Source: Candidatus Desantisbacteria bacterium CG2_30_40_21 (GTDB lineage: Bacteria > UBA9089 > CG2-30-40-21). Taken from it: DNA of 9,805 bases. Numbering within the stretch: position 1 is the first letter of the stretch; the number at the start of each line of letters is the position of its first letter. The stretch lies in assembly GCA_001873945.1 (NCBI GenBank), contig MNYI01000133.1, forward strand, positions 1 through 9,805. Reading direction: 5' to 3'. The translations under genes were made by a program, and so were the position numbers. The notes beneath the pieces are model-generated. The model searched no databases. It saw nothing but the letters and a program-made list of their open reading frames with translations, and was not told the origin of the DNA. Positions 6,718-9,805 of the stretch are shown one piece after another.

Positions 6718-6765
6718 ATGGAGTTTCTGTTTACAATAAAAGGAGTCGTGTTAGAATTTGATTGA
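6718..6765 (+). other. Possible 15-codon leader frame overlapping lepA start
   Basis: ATG 6718 opens a 15-codon frame (MEFLFTIKGVVLEFD) ending in TGA at 6763-6765. It overlaps the lepA TTG start (6758) by 8 nt in another frame. GGAGG (6699-6703) lies 14 nt before the ATG, which is rather far. AGGAG (6741-6745) lies inside this frame and 12 nt before the lepA TTG. The frame may be chance, a coupled leader peptide, or the true lepA N-terminus broken by one extra base: dropping one T from the TTT at 6757-6759 would join it to lepA. Confidence 0.25.
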
Positions 6766-8551
6766 AAATATTAGAAATTTTTCTATTGTAGCTCATATAG
6801 ATCATGGGAAATCAACCTTAGCTGACAGATTATTAGAGATTACCCATACCATTGAAAAAAATCAAATGAGAGAACAGGTTTTAGATAGTATGGCTCTGGA
6901 ACGGGAAAGGGGCATTACTATCAAGTCGCACCCGGTACGAATGAAATATCTGGCTAAAGATGGACAAACATATATCTTGAATCTTATTGATACCCCGGGT
7001 CATGTGGATTTTATGTATGAGGTTTCCAGAAGTCTGGCAGCAACCGAAGGGATTATTCTTCTTGTTGATGCCTCTCAAGGGGTTGAGGCTCAGACCGTTG
7101 CTCATGCGTATGCGGCTATAAACATGAATAAGATAATTATTCCGGTAATCAATAAGATTGATTTAGCCAGCATTGATCTTGATATGGCAAAAAGGCAGAT
7201 AAAGGAGATTATTGGGATAGAGACCCACGATGTTATTCTGGCAAGCGGTAAGGAAGGGACAGGGGTTGAGGATATTCTGGAGGCAATTGTCAAGAGAATT
7301 CCGCCACCTACTGGCCAGCAGCATAAATCATTTCGAGCATTAATCTTTGACTCATGGTTTGATTCTTATCGAGGGATTGTAGTTTATATTCGGGTGGTTG
7401 ATGGACAGATAAAACCAGGGGTGGATATCAAGTTGATGTCCAATAATAAGGTTTATACAGTAAAAGAGGTAGGCAGCCTTTGTTTGGGATTACACCCCAG
7501 GGATTGTTTGATGACCGGCGAGGTAGGCTACCTGACAGCCAGTATCAAGGAATTGGCAGATACAAAAATAGGCGATACTGTTACCACGGCTTACTGTCCG
7601 GCAGAAACACCCCTGCCAGGGTATAAAGAGCCTCAACCAATGGTTTTTTGCAGCTTGTATCCAGGGATAAACTCTTCCTATCAGGAACTGGGAATAGCTA
7701 TCCAAAAGTTATCATTAAACGATGCGTCATTTGTTTATGAAGCAGAGTCATCCTCAGCATTAGGGTTTGGGTACAGGTGTGGATTTCTTGGTTTACTTCA
7801 TCTGGATATTATTCAGGAGAGACTGAAAAGAGAATATGGATTGGATTTAATCTCTACTGCACCAAGCGTTCCCTATATTATACATAAGAAAAATGGTCAA
7901 GTAATTCATGTAGATAATCCTGTTAATTATCCTGATCAAGGAGAAATAACTCACGCAGAGGAGCCATATATTAAGGCAATAATCTATCTACCCTCTGACT
8001 ATGTTGGTGGGGTAATGGAACTGGTACAAAGTCGAAGGGCTGTTCAAAAAGACGCCCATTATCTTGAGGGAAATAGGGTTGTGCTTACCTATGAGATACC
8101 CTTATCTGAGGTATTGGCTGACTTTTATGATAAACTTAAGTCTGTTAGTCGGGGATACGCATCCTTTGACTATGAACATACAGGGTATAAGCCAACAAAG
8201 ATAACTAAAGTAGATATTATGGTAGCAGGAGATATAGTTGATGCCCTTTCATTTCTTACCTATCATGAACGGGCTTATTCCCGGGGAAGGGATCTTGTTA
8301 TCAGACTAAAGGAGGTAATTCCAAAACAACAATTTGCCATAGCCTTGCAGGCAGCCATCGGGGGAAAGATAATTGCTCGGGAAACAATCCCTGCCTTTAA
8401 GAAGGATGTTACGGCTAAGTGCTATGGTGGAGATATTACTCGAAAAAGAAAGTTGTGGGACAAACAAAAGGAAGGCAAAAAGAAGATGAGACAAATGGGA
8501 AGCGTTGATATCCCAAATGAGGCGTTTAAGGCTATTCTGTCAGTAGAATAA
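6758..8551 (+). CDS. lepA: Elongation factor 4 (LepA), ribosomal back-translocase GTPase
   Basis: This translational GTPase binds the ribosome and assists elongation or ribosome assembly under stress; it is often membrane-associated. The 597-aa chain has all GTPase motifs: AHIDHGKS (12-19, G1), RGITI (51-55, G2), DTPGH (78-82, G3), NKID (132-135, G4) and SGKEG (163-167, G5). Domain II and the EF-G-like domains III and V follow, with GFGYRCGFLGLLHLDI (336-351) typical of LepA. The LepA-specific C-terminal domain includes DVTAKCYGGDITRKRK (550-565) and GSVDIPNEAF (581-590). Length is normal. The start is TTG at 6758: an in-frame TAG at 6752 excludes anything further upstream, and homologues begin just before IRNF. 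AGGAG is 12 nt upstream, longer than usual. The pilin-like gene begins 25 nt after the stop. LepB, a common partner gene, is absent here. Confidence 0.96.
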   Translation: MIENIRNFSIVAHIDHGKSTLADRLLEITHTIEKNQMREQVLDSMALERERGITIKSHPVRMKYLAKDGQTYILNLIDTPGHVDFMYEVSRSLAATEGIILLVDASQGVEAQTVAHAYAAINMNKIIIPVINKIDLASIDLDMAKRQIKEIIGIETHDVILASGKEGTGVEDILEAIVKRIPPPTGQQHKSFRALIFDSWFDSYRGIVVYIRVVDGQIKPGVDIKLMSNNKVYTVKEVGSLCLGLHPRDCLMTGEVGYLTASIKELADTKIGDTVTTAYCPAETPLPGYKEPQPMVFCSLYPGINSSYQELGIAIQKLSLNDASFVYEAESSSALGFGYRCGFLGLLHLDIIQERLKREYGLDLISTAPSVPYIIHKKNGQVIHVDNPVNYPDQGEITHAEEPYIKAIIYLPSDYVGGVMELVQSRRAVQKDAHYLEGNRVVLTYEIPLSEVLADFYDKLKSVSRGYASFDYEHTGYKPTKITKVDIMVAGDIVDALSFLTYHERAYSRGRDLVIRLKEVIPKQQFAIALQAAIGGKIIARETIPAFKKDVTAKCYGGDITRKRKLWDKQKEGKKKMRQMGSVDIPNEAFKAILSVE

Positions 8552-8576
8552 AAAAATACAATAAGGGAGGAAAAAC

Positions 8577-9122
8577 ATGTCAATTATCAAAAGATTATCT
8601 AAAAAAAATCAAGGATTCACACTGGTAGAGTTGTTAGTAGTCGTAGTTATTCTAGGTATTCTGGCTTTAATACTTCTGTCAAAGGCACCATCCATGATAG
8701 ATAAAACAAAAGAGGCAAAGACAAAGGATGCCTTGAGGGATCTTAAGGTACAAATAAAAAGGTATTCTGCAGAGAATGGTGGAATTTATCCTATAGCATT
8801 GGATGATGTAACAGGAAGACATCATCCAAATGATCCAGGTCTTGTTTTATCTGCCTTTATCCCCCATTATATGGATAAAATGCCAAAGGCAAGCTTGCGT
8901 GGCGGGGCACGACATACGAATGAAACATTGGTAGGTACTATATCTACTGGTGATAGATTAATGGAGCCAACAGATATAACCGATGCAGGTGGTTGGATAT
9001 ATTCCCCTGATACAGGTGAGATACGGATAAACTGTACCCATGAGGATGTTGAAAGTACCCATGAGAAGGATGTTAATAAAAAAGTATACTATTATAACTA
9101 TGGGTATGAAGCAATAGAATGA
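8577..9122 (+). CDS. Type IV pilin / type II secretion pseudopilin-like protein
   Basis: This 181-aa protein has a class III (prepilin) signal: a basic leader MSIIKRLSKKNQG, with cleavage expected after Gly13, then FTLVELL with Glu18 at the conserved +5 position and a hydrophobic helix (about 14-35). The mature protein would be held in the inner membrane or polymerised into a pilus or pseudopilus after processing by a PilD-type peptidase, which is not in this window. The helix continues as a charged segment (KTKEAKTKDALRDLKVQIKR) and then a globular domain. The C-terminal GGWIYSPDTGEIRINC (138-153) resembles GspG-like pseudopilins, where a Trp-Tyr-Pro-like motif precedes GEI. GGGAGG (8565-8570) supports ATG 8577. 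Major pilin, minor pilin and GspG-type roles cannot be separated from sequence alone. It is probably co-transcribed with lepA, 25 nt upstream. Confidence 0.85.
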   Translation: MSIIKRLSKKNQGFTLVELLVVVVILGILALILLSKAPSMIDKTKEAKTKDALRDLKVQIKRYSAENGGIYPIALDDVTGRHHPNDPGLVLSAFIPHYMDKMPKASLRGGARHTNETLVGTISTGDRLMEPTDITDAGGWIYSPDTGEIRINCTHEDVESTHEKDVNKKVYYYNYGYEAIE

Positions 9123-9130
9123 CAGAGTAG

Positions 9131-9150
9131 GACAGGCATTCCTGCCTGTC
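9131..9150. repeat. 20-bp perfect hairpin palindrome
   Basis: GACAGGCA (9131-9138) pairs perfectly with TGCCTGTC (9143-9150) around a TTCC loop. It lies between the pilin-like gene and the response regulator gene. No T-run follows, so it is a poor intrinsic terminator. It resembles the short ACAGGCA palindromes scattered through some environmental genomes and could shape or stabilise the mRNA between these genes. Confidence 0.6.
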
Positions 9151-9197
9151 AACAGGTCTTGTGGATGTCTGTATACAAATAAAGGAGGAAAACAAAA

Positions 9198-9575
9198 ATG
9201 CCTAAAAAGGTATTAGTTGCAGATGATCAGATTCATATCAGGAAGATTATTGCTGCTAAAATTTCCAAGGCAGGGTACACAGTAATTACCGCTGAAGATG
9301 GACAGGAAGCAGTGGATATGGCTAAAGCCGAAAAACCTGACTTGATTATTATGGATATTATGATGCCGAGGATGAATGGGATAGATGCTATTAAAATCTT
9401 AAAACAAGATCCAGATATGACAAATATTCATATACTTGTCCTGACTGCAATGGAATCTGGGGATAAGGAAATGGAGTTTGCAAACATTGGAATAAATGAT
9501 AATGATATTATAACTAAACCATTTTCACCAAAAGAATTGCTTGATATAATAAATGCAAGAATTGGCGAAGAGTAA
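9198..9575 (+). CDS. Single-domain response regulator (CheY-like receiver)
   Basis: This 125-aa cytosolic protein is a lone receiver domain with no output domain, so it probably acts by protein contact, as CheY and PilG/PilH-type proteins do. The acidic pair D9-D10, phospho-acceptor Asp53 (in IIMDIMMP), switch Thr83 (VLTA) and Lys107 (TKPF) are all present, so phosphorylation by a histidine kinase is expected. No kinase is in the window. The segment GINDNDIITKPF (98-109) is about two residues longer than the usual GADDYITKPF form. AAAGGAGG (9181-9188) lies 9 nt before ATG 9198. The gene follows the pilin-like gene by 75 nt on the same strand, which permits but does not prove a pilus-related role. 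A repeat element begins 15 nt after its stop codon. Confidence 0.92.
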   Translation: MPKKVLVADDQIHIRKIIAAKISKAGYTVITAEDGQEAVDMAKAEKPDLIIMDIMMPRMNGIDAIKILKQDPDMTNIHILVLTAMESGDKEMEFANIGINDNDIITKPFSPKELLDIINARIGEE

Positions 9576-9589
9576 ATATAAGTCATATA
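9576..9589. repeat. 14-bp direct repeat, left flank of element copy 2
   Basis: ATATAAGTCATATA here is identical to 9788-9801. The two copies closely flank the palindromic element (9591-9787), with one base (A) between this repeat and the left terminus and none on the right. This is the pattern expected of a target-site duplication made on insertion, although 14 bp is long for that and the sequence is AT-rich. Confidence 0.6.
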
Positions 9590-9590
9590 A

Positions 9591-9787
9591 GGTAACTACT
9601 CACCACAAAGGCACGAAGACACAAAAAGTTGATAAGTTGAATAGTTGATGGGTTGATAAGTGGATGAATTGATAGGAAATGTTTATGAATTATGAATCTG
9701 TGTTCCTTTAACCTATAAACTCATCAACCTATCAACCTATCAACTTATGTGTTCTCCGTGGTAAATTCCTTTACCTGAGTAGTTACC
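9591..9787. repeat. Palindromic MITE-like element, copy 2 (best preserved)
   Basis: This is a 197-bp element with perfect 12-bp terminal inverted repeats: GGTAACTACTCA (9591-9602) and TGAGTAGTTACC (9776-9787). Inside lie a CACGAAGACAC motif, six 8-bp GTTGATRR-like units in the left arm and the inverted units in the right arm. The unique centre matches copy 1 (28-208). Compared with copy 1 it carries one extra 8-bp unit and an extra 8 bp near the CACGAAG motif. It encodes nothing. It follows the response regulator gene by 15 bp and its fold-back structure might also end that transcript. Its transposase, if it has one, is unknown. Confidence 0.85.
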
Positions 9788-9801
9788 ATATAAGTCATAT
9801 A
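9788..9801. repeat. 14-bp direct repeat, right flank of element copy 2
   Basis: This ATATAAGTCATATA matches 9576-9589 at all 14 positions and directly abuts the right terminus of the element. Removing the element plus one repeat would leave a plausible uninterrupted ancestral site downstream of the response regulator gene. Confidence 0.6.
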
Positions 9802-9805
9802 TGCC

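Noticed and set aside
6126..6719. 197-residue version of the TPR lipoprotein starting at 6719
   Set aside because: The extra 54 residues would read through the near-consensus promoter (6597-6625), while ATG 6557 has GGAGGG 5 nt upstream and starts a proper lipoprotein signal.

Overview
The window looks like chromosomal DNA from an uncultured, deeply branching Gram-negative-type bacterium. Support comes from an Aquifex-type single-chain aconitase, a lipoprotein with a lipobox, a type IV pilin/pseudopilin-like protein, strong GGAGG ribosome sites and sigma-70-like promoters. The KSHPVRM motif in LepA and the abundant short palindromic and CACGAAG repeats recall candidate-phylum metagenome genomes (Omnitrophota, Desantisbacteria and similar). 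That placement is only an impression, because there is no rRNA gene here to fix it.

Layout: seven genes are supported. Positions 1-321 hold a palindromic repeat element, a long hairpin and a perfect 19-bp palindrome ahead of nnr (NAD(P)HX epimerase/dehydratase, + strand). A degenerate, inverted copy of the same element fills the gap between nnr and an aconitase gene (+ strand). The 424-bp gap after aconitase holds no gene but carries CACGAAG-type direct and inverted repeats, at the point where the rightward genes meet a leftward operon. That operon reads (- strand) TPR lipoprotein, pyrK, pyrD, and makes an NAD-linked class 1B dihydroorotate dehydrogenase. A 200-bp divergent region with one excellent promoter on the - strand and one good promoter on the + strand separates it from a rightward cluster: lepA (EF-4), a prepilin-like protein and a single-domain response regulator. 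The window ends with a second, well-preserved copy of the palindromic element.

How the genes relate: nnr (repair of damaged NAD(P)H), aconitase (TCA cycle) and PyrD/PyrK (pyrimidine synthesis coupled to NAD) are housekeeping functions with redox and iron-sulfur chemistry in common, but only pyrK-pyrD form an obvious complex. lepA, the pilin and the receiver protein are closely spaced on one strand and may be co-transcribed.

I see no defence island, CRISPR array, toxin-antitoxin system or new enzyme system. The least explained material is non-coding: a roughly 180-197 bp palindromic, MITE-like element built from inverted arrays of an 8-bp GTTGATRR unit. Its best copy has perfect 12-bp terminal inverted repeats and 14-bp flanking direct repeats. 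Also notable is the lepA start, a TTG overlapped by a short leader frame.
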